The notes: generated by a model not told the origin, from the letters alone. DNA of 36,228 nucleotides from Parcubacteria bacterium C7867-002 (GCA_001189105.1 LFCL01000029.1:1-36228); one strand, 5' to 3'. Positions 9,288 to 18,600 are shown, counted from the stretch's first letter. Numbers and translations are program-made.

Positions 9288-11180
9288 CTATTGTTTCTCT
9301 TTAAATTCGGCATCCTTCACATCCCCTTCTGGACCTTTACCATCTGCCTGACTATCTGTCTTGGCTGGCCCTGAGCTTGTCGAACGGGCCATATGTTCAC
9401 CGATCTTGGAGATCTCTGCAGAGAGTGTCTCTGAAGCGGTTTTCATAGCTGCAAAGTCAGTGCCATCCTTGGCAGTCTTGAGGGCGGTAATCTTTTCTTC
9501 GATTGAGGTAACCAATTCTGCAGGAATCTTGTCTTTGTTCTCCTTCAATGCTTTTTCAGCACCATAGATAAGTTGTTCAGCGGTGTTACGAGTTTCAATG
9601 TTCTCCCTCTTTAGCTTATCCTCTGCTTCATGAGCGGCTGCCTCTTGTTTCATCTTTTCTACCTCTTCTTTAGAAAGGCCAGATGAGGCAGTGATCTTGA
9701 TAGAATTTGCCTTGCCAGTAGCCTTGTCTTTTGCTGTTACGTTCAAGATACCGTTTGCATCGACATCGAAGCTTACTTCGATTTGAGGCATTCCACGAGG
9801 TGCTGGTGGAATACCATCGAGGATGAAGCGACCGAGGGATTTGTTGTCAGCTGCCATCGAACGCTCACCTTGCGTGATGTGGATCTCTACGGATGATTGA
9901 TTATCCGATGCTGTAGAGAATATCTGACTGCGTTGGGTAGGAACCGTAGTGTTCTTTTCGATGAGTTTGGTGGCAACACCTCCCATGGTTTCAATTCCCA
10001 AGGAAAGAGGTATGACGTCGAGAAGCAATACGTCCTTAACATCTCCACCAAGTATTCCGCCTTGAATAGCGGCGCCCACCGCAACCACCTCGTCGGGATT
10101 TACACCCATGTGAGGATCCTTTCCAAAGAATGCTTTGACTGCATTTTGCAGAGCTGGCATACGAGTCTGTCCACCAACCAAGATGACTTCGTTAATTTCG
10201 CCCACTTTGAATGGTGAGGCTTCGACTGCGCGTTTGGTAATAGTCATGGCACGATCGACGAACTCTTGAGTCATAACTTCAAGTTGTGTGCGTGTCATAG
10301 TAACAAGGAGGTGTTTCGGACCGTCAGCACCGGAAGTGATGAACGGGATATTGATCTCTGTTTGAGCAGCAGTTGAAAGTTCAATCTTTGCCTTTTCTGC
10401 AGCTTCATCCAAACGCTGGAGAGCCAATGGGTCGCGCTTGAGGTCGATACCGTTTTCTTTTGCGAATGTATCTGCCAACCAGTTTACGATCTTGGCATCG
10501 ATATCACGTCCACCGAGGTGTGAGTCACCGTCAGTTGATTTTACTTCGATGACATCATCTCCTACTTCAAGCACTGAGATATCGAATGTTCCGCCTCCAA
10601 AGTCGAAGACAGCGATCTTCTCGTCTTTCTTTTTGTTGAATCCGTAAGCCAGAGCTGCGGCTGTAGGTTCGTTGATAATACGCTTTACATCAAGACCGGC
10701 GATCTGTCCGGCGTCTTTGGTTGCCTGACGTTGAGAGTCGTTGAAGTATGCGGGAACAGTAATAACTGCTTCGGTGATCTTTTCACCGAGACGTGCTTCG
10801 GCATCAGCTTTGATCTTACCGAGGATCATAGCTGAAATCTCTTCCGGACGAAGCCACTTGTCGCCCATCTTCACCTCGATGCCACCGTTGGCAGACTTAC
10901 GAGTTTCGAATGAGACGTTCTTGATATCTTTCTGTACACTTTCTTCGTCATAGGTATGACCGATGAAGCGTTTGATTTGGAAGATAGTGTTCTTTGGATT
11001 GGTAACAGCTTGGCGTTTTGCCAAGAGACCAACCAGGCGTTCACCTGTCTTCGACTGAGCGACGATAGAAGGGATAGTACGCTGACCCTCTGCATTTTCG
11101 AGGATCTTTGGTGTACCCGCTTCCATCACTGCCATAGCCGAGAAGGTTGTACCGAGGTCTATTCCGATTATTTTGGACAT
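9288..11180 (-). CDS. dnaK: molecular chaperone DnaK (Hsp70)
   Basis: [53 protein letters not shown]. Confidence 0.97.
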   Translation of the reverse strand: MSKIIGIDLGTTFSAMAVMEAGTPKILENAEGQRTIPSIVAQSKTGERLVGLLAKRQAVTNPKNTIFQIKRFIGHTYDEESVQKDIKNVSFETRKSANGGIEVKMGDKWLRPEEISAMILGKIKADAEARLGEKITEAVITVPAYFNDSQRQATKDAGQIAGLDVKRIINEPTAAALAYGFNKKKDEKIAVFDFGGGTFDISVLEVGDDVIEVKSTDGDSHLGGRDIDAKIVNWLADTFAKENGIDLKRDPLALQRLDEAAEKAKIELSTAAQTEINIPFITSGADGPKHLLVTMTRTQLEVMTQEFVDRAMTITKRAVEASPFKVGEINEVILVGGQTRMPALQNAVKAFFGKDPHMGVNPDEVVAVGAAIQGGILGGDVKDVLLLDVIPLSLGIETMGGVATKLIEKNTTVPTQRSQIFSTASDNQSSVEIHITQGERSMAADNKSLGRFILDGIPPAPRGMPQIEVSFDVDANGILNVTAKDKATGKANSIKITASSGLSKEEVEKMKQEAAAHEAEDKLKRENIETRNTAEQLIYGAEKALKENKDKIPAELVTSIEEKITALKTAKDGTDFAAMKTASETLSAEISKIGEHMARSTSSGPAKTDSQADGKGPEGDVKDAEFKEKQ

Positions 11181-11212
11181 AGGGGTTTGGGGTTAGATTA
11201 AATTAGGAGTAA

Positions 11213-11241
11213 TTGACTAACTTTTAATTAGATGTTATACT
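11213..11241 (+). promoter_or_regulatory. sigma70-type promoter for the 11322 gene
   Basis: TTGACT - 17 nt - TATACT. Confidence 0.6.
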
Positions 11242-11321
11242 GTATTTAGTTTTATAACCTACACAATCTGCTCATTTGACCAAGTAATTACTTGGAGGTT
11301 AGAGCACGGAGATCATTTATA

Positions 11322-11639
11322 GTGAACTTAGCTAAATTCAAATGGACACTCGGTCACACAGCATGTGCAACGATCCCTTCTATGGCGTGTATCCTCATAC
11401 TTTTGGTGTTTGGAAGAGAAGGTTTTTGGATGGTTGGTACAATTGTTGCGTTGTCTAGTCATGTCCTTAGAAATATAACCTTTACAGTAGTTGCTGTAAC
11501 AGCACTGATCCTTGTAGGGTCAATTGGTTACCTTTATTTGGAATGGTCATCTTTCTGTTTCTTCGGTACCATTGTGTTTTATGCAATAATCCGAGGAATG
11601 ATGTGGTACGTGGATCGTCCTTTTCTGAACAAGAATTAG
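11322..11639 (+). CDS. small multi-TM hypothetical protein
   Basis: Hydrophobic segments (IPSMACILILLVFG, FTVVAVTALILVGSIGYLYL); GTG start at 11322 proposed; hairpin terminator about 11663-11690. Confidence 0.55.
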   Translation: MNLAKFKWTLGHTACATIPSMACILILLVFGREGFWMVGTIVALSSHVLRNITFTVVAVTALILVGSIGYLYLEWSSFCFFGTIVFYAIIRGMMWYVDRPFLNKN

Positions 11640-11747
11640 TCAGACAATCTGACTAGCTCACGAACTGCAGATTCAAATCCGCAGTTTTCTTTTACCTAAC
11701 TTCTTAATGAACAGAAACTACTTACTATTACTTCGGCGATAATATCC

Positions 11748-11774
11748 TGGATTCCCATTTTTATGGGAATGACA
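11748..11774. repeat. REP-like hairpin repeat copy 1
   Basis: TGGATTCCCATTTTTATGGGAATGACA; same pattern as 13105-13131. Confidence 0.6.
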
Positions 11775-11776
11775 CA

Positions 11777-12106
11777 TTAAAATGAAGGCGCTCGTGTTGG
11801 TTGACTGGTAAAGAAGAAAAGTTCGTTGTATGGAGAAACGATTGGGGTAAAAGAAGAAATGTATTCGGTGACGGTCTTTGTTTGTGGACAAACGATAGGA
11901 AGGAGGAATACTGACTCTTCAGCACTTCCTTGGAGACGGGCCTTGGCAGAAACAGGCTCTGCAGAAACAAGATGACCTTTGAGTTTGCCGTCTACATTTG
12001 AAACCAAGAATACCAAACGAAACTGACGGCCGGAGAGGTCAGTAAAGATTTGTTCTATAAAGTTTGGTCTATAAGGAGTTAACATCGTGTTTTTATAATA
12101 ATGCAA
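11777..12106 (-). CDS. hypothetical protein (possible start at 12085)
   Basis: ORF MLTPYRPNFIEQIFTDLSGRQFRLVFLVSNVDGKLKGHLVSAEPV. Confidence 0.55.
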   Translation of the reverse strand: MHYYKNTMLTPYRPNFIEQIFTDLSGRQFRLVFLVSNVDGKLKGHLVSAEPVSAKARLQGSAEESVFLLPIVCPQTKTVTEYISSFTPIVSPYNELFFFTSQPTRAPSF

Positions 12107-12213
12107 AAAAGGTTGGGGGTCAAGAGGTTTGTTCAGTAGAAATTGAGACTGAATTAGGACTTTCTTGAGAACTTTTTCATTAGGATTTTATCTGGGGTTG
12201 GTAGAGTTTAAAA

Positions 12214-12233
12214 ACGGAAGAATATTCTTCCGT
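12214..12233 (-). terminator. 20-bp perfect palindrome, minus-strand terminator-like
   Basis: ACGGAAGAATATTCTTCCGT followed on the minus strand by TTTTTAAAC. Confidence 0.6.
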
Positions 12234-12236
12234 GTA

Positions 12237-12305
12237 GGGAGTGGGATGGTTTCAATATATTGCTTCATCAACAATGTATTAGGGGTTCGATTCCCCTCAC
12301 TTCCA
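12237..12305 (+). other. tRNA-like element with intact acceptor stem and T-arm but no normal D-arm
   Basis: GGGAGTG / CACTTCC 7-bp acceptor, AGGGG-TTCGATT-CCCCT T-arm, central stem AATATATTG-CTTCATCAA-CAATGTATT; 69 nt total. Confidence 0.5.
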
Positions 12306-12311
12306 TGATTA

Positions 12312-12341
12312 TTGACTTTTGCGTTTCGAGAGATTTATACT
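12312..12341 (+). promoter_or_regulatory. sigma70-type promoter
   Basis: TTGACT - 18 nt - TATACT. Confidence 0.6.
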
Positions 12342-12344
12342 TAT

Positions 12345-12461
12345 GGGGTCGATGTATATCGACTGGTGGAAGGACGGGAATCACCCGAGGCCCACAAATC
12401 TCTATTCAAAATAAAGATTTGTTTTGATGACACAAGTCCCTTCGGGGGCTTTTGTGTTTTT
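12345..12461 (+). ncRNA. candidate structured small RNA of unknown family
   Basis: Promoter at 12312-12341; hairpins GTCGATgtatATCGAC, GTGG..CGGGaatcaCCCG..CCAC, CAAATCT..AGATTTG; terminator ACACAAGTCCCttcgGGGGCttTTGTGT-TTTTT. Confidence 0.5.
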
Positions 12462-12466
12462 ATTCT

Positions 12467-13048
12467 TTATTTCTTAAACTCCCCTACCTTCACCTTCGGC
12501 ACTTTCAACACTTTCCCATTGAGTGAATACCCTTTTTGAATCACAGCAATAATAGAATGATCTAATTTTGCATCGGTCACTGGTTCATATGAAGCAGCTT
12601 CGTGCTTGGCATGGTCAAACTTTTCATTGAGAGGATCAATTTCTTCGAGACCGTTATCAAGCAATGCTTTTTTGAGTTGAGAATAGATATATTCGACACC
12701 GATGCGCCAATTTTTATCTGCCTTTTCCCAGGCTTCTTTGTTGCCCATAGCCATATCAAAACTTTCGAGTACCGGAAGCAAGTCTTCGATCAGGCGGCCG
12801 TTGGCAAACTTCATAAACTCCTTACGTTCTTCGTCGTCACGCTTACGCGCATTGACCATATCAGCTTTGGCACGTTGCCAGCCCGTCAGATACTCCTGCT
12901 TTTCAGCATCGGACTTTTTGAGACGTTCGCGAAGTTTCTTGATCGTCTCGCCCATACTCTCTTCGGCTATGACAGAGTCGTCCAACGTATCGTCGGATTC
13001 GATAGTGATGTCCTGTTCTAGATCTTTTTTGAGGTTTTCTTCATTCAT
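12467..13048 (-). CDS. grpE: nucleotide exchange factor GrpE
   Basis: YLTGWQRAKADMVNARKRDDEER...LLPVLESFDMAMGNKE...VIQKGYSLNGKVLKVPKVKVGE. Confidence 0.94.
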   Translation of the reverse strand: MNEENLKKDLEQDITIESDDTLDDSVIAEESMGETIKKLRERLKKSDAEKQEYLTGWQRAKADMVNARKRDDEERKEFMKFANGRLIEDLLPVLESFDMAMGNKEAWEKADKNWRIGVEYIYSQLKKALLDNGLEEIDPLNEKFDHAKHEAASYEPVTDAKLDHSIIAVIQKGYSLNGKVLKVPKVKVGEFKK

Positions 13049-13104
13049 ATAATTTTAAATATAACACATCTTATAATACCTGATCCAAATACTGGTGGTA
13101 AACG

Positions 13105-13131
13105 TGGATCCCCGCTTTCGCGGGGATGACA
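13105..13131. repeat. REP-like hairpin repeat copy 2
   Basis: TGGATCCCCGCTTTCGCGGGGATGACA. Confidence 0.65.
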
Positions 13132-13153
13132 CAGAGAGATGATGATATAAAAA

Positions 13154-13174
13154 CTAACGCTTACTCCACTGAGG
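13154..13174 (-). other. att site copy A: displaced rpsI 3' end
   Basis: Minus strand CCT CAG TGG AGT AAG CGT TAG = PQWSKR-stop. Confidence 0.8.
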
Positions 13175-13275
13175 TGTTACGTGGGCTTCTTTAAGTATAA
13201 AAATGAGAGCGCACAAAGATTACAAGGTGCATTATACCCCGTTCAAAGACAGAGTACATTGTGCGCTGTGGATAA

Positions 13276-14070
13276 CTAAATGCGTGCCATGACCTCTTGG
13301 TGCATCACTTTGCATTTTTCTTTATCAATGCCGATGTAGTACCGTAGGGTCGTACGCTCGCTCTTATGGCGAAGCAAAGTCTGTACGCTTTTTATATCCA
13401 CCTGATTCTGTAAGAGATACGTGCCGCATGTTTTTCTGAAAACATGGTGACCGATCTTCTTTTTGATGCCAAGATTTTTTGTCTTGGTTCTGATGTAGTT
13501 TCGAGAAGTGAGCGGAAGCATACGAGACCGGCCGGTTATGAACAATGCCGGATGATTATCGCGTCGCGCACTCAAATACATCTTAACCCATTCAGCACTG
13601 CGATCTGTGAAGTAGACCACGTTATCCTCATGCGTCTTGCAATTCTTTATGCGTATTTCGTGAGTGTCAAAGTTCACATCGTCCTTGTTCACACTACATG
13701 CTTCCCCTATCCTCATGCCGGTATCGAGCAGAAACTCGATCAAAGCTCTCGTTCTCAATCCTGCCGAAGTGTTGGGACTGAACGCGTGGCGTATTTTTTC
13801 GATCTCATCACTTGTCAGATAATCAACCATCTTACTTGGCACTTTCGGTGTCTCGATATCTCTCCAATCAAAGGGTAATCGTATACCTCTCTGATTGAGA
13901 TATCTGCAGAGCTGACGGAATGTAACTACAGCTCTCTGTGATCCATAAATTCCGTACGGTTTCCCAGCCTCGATCAGTGCCGCCCTATCAATGATCCTCA
14001 ACTCATCTACCCGTTTGCCACCGACTGCTGTCTCAAGTGGCCCTTCTAAAAATCTCCTATGCTCTAACAA
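13276..14070 (-). CDS. tyrosine recombinase/integrase
   Basis: LLDTGMRIGEACSVNKDDV (Arg), HHVFRKTCGTYLL (HxxR), LLRHKSERTTLRYYIG (His and Tyr). Confidence 0.93.
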   Translation of the reverse strand: MLEHRRFLEGPLETAVGGKRVDELRIIDRAALIEAGKPYGIYGSQRAVVTFRQLCRYLNQRGIRLPFDWRDIETPKVPSKMVDYLTSDEIEKIRHAFSPNTSAGLRTRALIEFLLDTGMRIGEACSVNKDDVNFDTHEIRIKNCKTHEDNVVYFTDRSAEWVKMYLSARRDNHPALFITGRSRMLPLTSRNYIRTKTKNLGIKKKIGHHVFRKTCGTYLLQNQVDIKSVQTLLRHKSERTTLRYYIGIDKEKCKVMHQEVMARI

Positions 14071-14094
14071 TGTTTTTGATACGTTCCCTTCTTG

Positions 14095-14128
14095 CGAAAC
14101 CCGCCTGACGCTAATCAGACGGGTTTCG
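14095..14128. repeat. inverted repeat hairpin upstream of integrase
   Basis: CGAAACCCGcCTGA-cgctaa-TCAGaCGGGTTTCG. Confidence 0.7.
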
Positions 14129-14322
14129 TAGACAAGTATACCGCACTCAAAAGAGGCGCGAAATACTTGTTACAAGGCCGGTAGTCGTTAGCGTCTAGCC
14201 CTCGCGGGCGTACTCCTTTCGGAGCGACTGGGTATTAACTTGTAATATCCTTTATCCTACGCATGAATACTAGCTTGTCAAGGCGTGCAAATATGCATTC
14301 TTTACCTCAAATGACTCCGTAT

Positions 14323-14865
14323 TTAGAAGCAAAAAAACTTTAAAATATATGTCCATGGTAAAGCGGATAATAGGAGCGCCGCATAAATTATAATAAAAAT
14401 CCAAGGGACTTTAAGTTCGATATGTGAAAAGGGCCAATATTTTTCCTTATCATTTCCACGACCGAGCATCTCCCATTCTGTGTCATAAAGAGCAAGTGGT
14501 AGACGAGCTTCTATCATGTGAACTACTTTGTATTTTGCGTCGTTCAAGCCTTTATATGAAGCAATGATCCGATACCAAAAATAGCACATAGTTATACCAG
14601 CTATAGATGCGAGAGCGAGCAGTAGCATAGTTTCATTTTGAGCTGTCTTAGTGGCAATAAATCCCAAGAGAGCCACTAGACCACTATTCAATGCCAAGAA
14701 AAAGTCGTTCGTTATCTGTCTCCGATCACTAATTTTTTCTGCAGCATTTATATAAATTTTATACTGCTCCAGTAGATGCTCAATATATTTATCTCCGTAT
14801 TTACTACTCTCGGAAACAAAAAGTTTCTTCAAGATTTCCTCTGTTGTAGAATTATCTTTGGCCAT
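14323..14865 (-). CDS. 2TM membrane protein, SLATT/RipA-like candidate effector
   Basis: Two hydrophobic segments after a helical N-terminus, a third near the C-terminus; NDAKYKVVHMIEARLPLALYDTEWEMLGRG...YWPFSHIELKVPW; overlaps the TIR-like gene by 14 nt. Confidence 0.55.
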   Translation of the reverse strand: MAKDNSTTEEILKKLFVSESSKYGDKYIEHLLEQYKIYINAAEKISDRRQITNDFFLALNSGLVALLGFIATKTAQNETMLLLALASIAGITMCYFWYRIIASYKGLNDAKYKVVHMIEARLPLALYDTEWEMLGRGNDKEKYWPFSHIELKVPWIFIIIYAALLLSALPWTYILKFFCF

Positions 14866-15241
14866 CAAGAAGTTTTGCTACATTATCCCATGTCCATGTG
14901 TACATCTTATCTGTGTTATAGATTCCCTTTGGCCATGTGCACGATTTATTGCTACGTCCCTTGAGTAGAAAGTAAGGTTTACCCTCTTCTTGGGCGATTT
15001 CAATTTCCGCAGTTACGCCTGTGGCTGTATGTGTATACTCGCCACAAATTACTACGACCTGTTCCGCATTTCTTATTCGCGGCCTGATTTTTGCCTTCCA
15101 ATCCCCCAGCAATGCCTGTTTGAGTGAGATGTCGGATATCTCAAAGGGGGTGTCGGAATGATCCGCTTGACCACAAAATAAAGTTTTAAGGTCTTGATCG
15201 TGATCGAAGTCGAAGCTGACGAAGACTTTAGTTTTTGACAT
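14852..15241 (-). CDS. TIR-like domain protein (MTH538/DUF1863, ThsB-like)
   Basis: KVFVSFDFDHDQDLKTLFCGQADHSDTPFEISDISLK...RIRNAEQVVVICGEYTHTATGVTAEIEIAQEEGKPYFLLKGR. Confidence 0.8.
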   Translation of the reverse strand: MSKTKVFVSFDFDHDQDLKTLFCGQADHSDTPFEISDISLKQALLGDWKAKIRPRIRNAEQVVVICGEYTHTATGVTAEIEIAQEEGKPYFLLKGRSNKSCTWPKGIYNTDKMYTWTWDNVAKLLDGQR

Positions 15242-15503
15242 GAAGACAATCATAATGGATGACCACTACAAAATCAAATTTTAATTGCATTGCCAAACAT
15301 GCAGTATAGTTGTATGCTGTTTGCACAATCGAATAGGAGCCTAAACCCTTTACCGGGCATGGCGAAAAGACCAGTGGCGATCAGAGAACCCATCGTGGGG
15401 ACTGTCGTCACTGGCCATGTCGGGAAACTGGCATGGAAGGCTTCGAGCCTTCACTCCGCGGTGGGCTTTTTGCATACCCATCTGCGGTTCGTGTGTAATG
15501 GCG

Positions 15504-15537
15504 GAAAGTTGACATGTCAGCTTTCTGTTGGTATATA
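15504..15537 (+). promoter_or_regulatory. promoter with -35 box embedded in a palindrome
   Basis: GAAAGTTGACATGTCAGCTTTC near-perfect palindrome; TTGACA - 17 nt - TATATA; about 80 nt before the ATG at 15618. Confidence 0.65.
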
Positions 15538-15617
15538 TGAACACCAATTAGTTCGGCTCCGCGCGTGTGCACGGCCAGCCTTTGACAACTAAATAACCCT
15601 CAAAATAAGGATCAGTC

Positions 15618-18600
15618 ATGAAGGGCAAAACCCTTACAGTCATGGGAGGGCTAGTGGCCCTCATTACGTTAATGTCATTCGGACAAAATATAGATCAGCA
15701 CTCTACTCAACCCGTAGATACAGTTCAGTCTGTTGCAACTCGACCGACCACAGGAAAAATCGGTTTAGGGAGAATGCTGGCGAAAAAGTCGCAAGAAGCG
15801 GCTCAACGAGCAAATGCTGTGATTCCGACAGCCTCAGAAACCCTGGCAAGGATCGAGAATGAAATCTCGACCGGAAAATTTCCGGCCGGACTCTATCCGC
15901 CTGGATTTCTCGATTGGTTGGACAAAATGGGCAATCAGCCAATTTATGTATTGGCGCCATTCGATCCAGCCTTTTACGCCTTGAAGCCGGGTGACCGAGC
16001 TAATATGGCCTACCTGGATGCCATGTTTACCATGGGGAGTCCTACATCAGAATCAGAACGTGGTTCAGATGAAGGTCAGCATACAGCAGTCATCACTTAT
16101 GGTTTCTTCATGAGTCAATACGAAGTGACCCAAAGCGAGTACCTTGCGGTGGTTGGAAGTAATCCGAGCTGGTTTAGATCAGCAAACGGATATACCGATG
16201 ACCTCAATCGTCCCGTGGAAAATGTAACGTGGCTCCAGGCGAGTAATTATTGCTACCTGCTTACACAGCAGGAACGTGCCAACGGACACATTCAATCCAC
16301 TTGGGAATATCGTTTACCCACTGAAGCGGAGTGGGAATATTCAGCTAGAGCTAACAGCTCTGTCTTGTATTCTCAGACTGATGACAGTGACTCGACTACA
16401 GGAAACCCTGGGCCTTGGTATCCAGGGGATTGGCAGCACAGTGATGTGTTCCCCTCATCTGGCGTTACTGATGTCTATGTCAAGGTATCTAAGACGTCGG
16501 GAAGTGGTCAGTCAGTGTTTTGGGATATGAACTCATGTTCTGACGGTAATCACATCTTGAACTTCGGACCACCGCCTACAGATGGTCTACCACACCTGCT
16601 TCATTGGCATGGTGGAAGTCCAATTGGATTGAATAGCTGTAACTATGGAAGCTCATACTTCTATACAGGATCAGGCGCTCTGACGGTATATGGAAAGGGA
16701 TCAGGAACAAGTCTTCGACCGTATATCATAATGCTGGGTCAGGCAGGAAGTACTTTTCCTGCATTTAGCTTCGGCAATTCGATTCGCGGCGGTGATGCAA
16801 ACTTCGACACTCATTACGAGTACGATGCTAGTGTTGGTACCGTCAATGTGGGTTCGCCGACAGTGGCACCTCTAGGGATCACGGCTGTTGTGGGAAGTTA
16901 CAACGACAACGGCTTTGGTCTCTTCGATATTCAAGGCAATGTATCTGAGTGGTGCCAAGACTGGTACGGAAGTTATGGGTCAGGTACGGTAATTGATTCA
17001 AAAGGGCCATCGTCTGGATCGACACGAGTAATTCGTGGCGGAAGTTGGACTGATCAAGGAGTAGCCTGTAGATCGGCCGAGCGTTCAAGTCTCAGCCAAA
17101 GCAGTGCCAATTCGCATGTGGGGTTCAGGGTTGTGCTTGCACCTGTTGTTCCTGAATGGAAGACTGCAATCACGACACTACCATCACAGCCGACATATGG
17201 TAACTATCCAGTAAAAGGTTCGGGCAAAGATAATTTAGTGTTTGCCACTCACGGTTGGACACTAAAGCTACCTTTAGCTTTTTCTCCTCCTGATCCTGCA
17301 TGGGTAGATGGAATGTCGAATTCAATCGCCCAGTTCTTGACTGCCAATAGCTTGGCTACGTGGCAAGTTCATGGATATAGGTGGGTTCAGAACTCTTGGA
17401 CAAAATCCCCAATGACAGCTCTGCATAATGCAAAGCAAGAAGGCGAAGTCTTAGGGACATACATCGCGGCGCAAGGATGGACGCATGTTCATCTTATCTC
17501 TCACAGTGCAGGAGCGGCTTTGATTCAGGCTATATGCCAAAGAATTAAGGCGATGTCCCCTACAACGACCGTCCAGTGTACGTTTCTCGATCCGTTCGTC
17601 GGTACAGACTATGCAGGTCTTACTGATTATGGATTGGGAGCAGATTGGGCCGATAGTTACTTCTCTCGTGACGGATTAACTGGAGGAGAGATTTGGCCTC
17701 TCACGGAAGGTGTTTTGGATAATGCCTATAATGTTGACGTAACTCAACTTGACCCCAATAAGGTTGGGACAACCAGGTTTCGTTCATCAGCCAGTGGACA
17801 AATGGAAACTTGCTACAAAACGCTCTCATCACATGGTTGGCCAGTAGATTTCTACGCCAACACTGTAAGCGGCTCTGTATCATCAGAGTATGCAGGTTTC
17901 GGTTTCCCATTGAGTAAAGAAGGTGGAAATTGGAATTATGCGCTGGCAAATTACACGCCAGGTAATAGCACACCTCATCTGTTGGGGACAGCTGACCCAA
18001 CATGTACGACAGATATGCAAGTCACACCACCGTCCTATCTGAATACAGTGCCTAATTTCTCTCAGTGGCCAACCATCGAGAGTGACACGGGTACAATTCA
18101 GAAGTACAGTGACTATCTTCGTCTCGTAACTGGTTCACCTGCTTGGCTGGCCACAGTCATTCAGGTTACTAATCCTGTAAACATTGTCAGCTTCAATGCC
18201 GAATTTACAAGCGGTAGTGGAGCACAGGGTTTACTGTCTGTTCTTTGGGATGCGGAAACTATCGGTACGGTGGATGAACGTGTTGTAGGATCAAGCCTTC
18301 AGCACTATGAATTCACCTTCCCTAACACAAGCACCAATACAACTCATGTACTTGGTTTCAGGATTGATTCATTCACAAATATTCAGTCGACTTTACTTGT
18401 GACGAATGTTGTGTTGAATCAAATTGGTCCAAGTCAGCCCTTCTCGCTTGCCGTAACGACAAGCAGAACTAACGGGCTAATAGTCCATGAACTATCAGGT
18501 GAGGCGGGTTTCACCTACGGTATTCAGGCGTCCCAAGACTTGATCAATTGGACGAATATAGTGCAACTGGCAAACACCAACGGTACTGTTCGTTTCTTTG

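Noticed and set aside
12237-12461. tmRNA (one-piece or permuted)
   Set aside because: Acceptor halves both lie in the 69-nt segment, no tag reading frame or pseudoknots recognised between them, and the following RNA has its own promoter
12467-13081. CIRCE/HrcA operator for grpE or dnaK
   Set aside because: No TTAGCACTC-N9-GAGTGCTAA-like sequence found upstream of grpE or dnaK
15290-15592. 100-aa plus-strand ORF and 65-aa antisense ORF
   Set aside because: They lie in a hairpin-rich, promoter-containing region; the shared KLTCQLS string in both is a by-product of the palindrome
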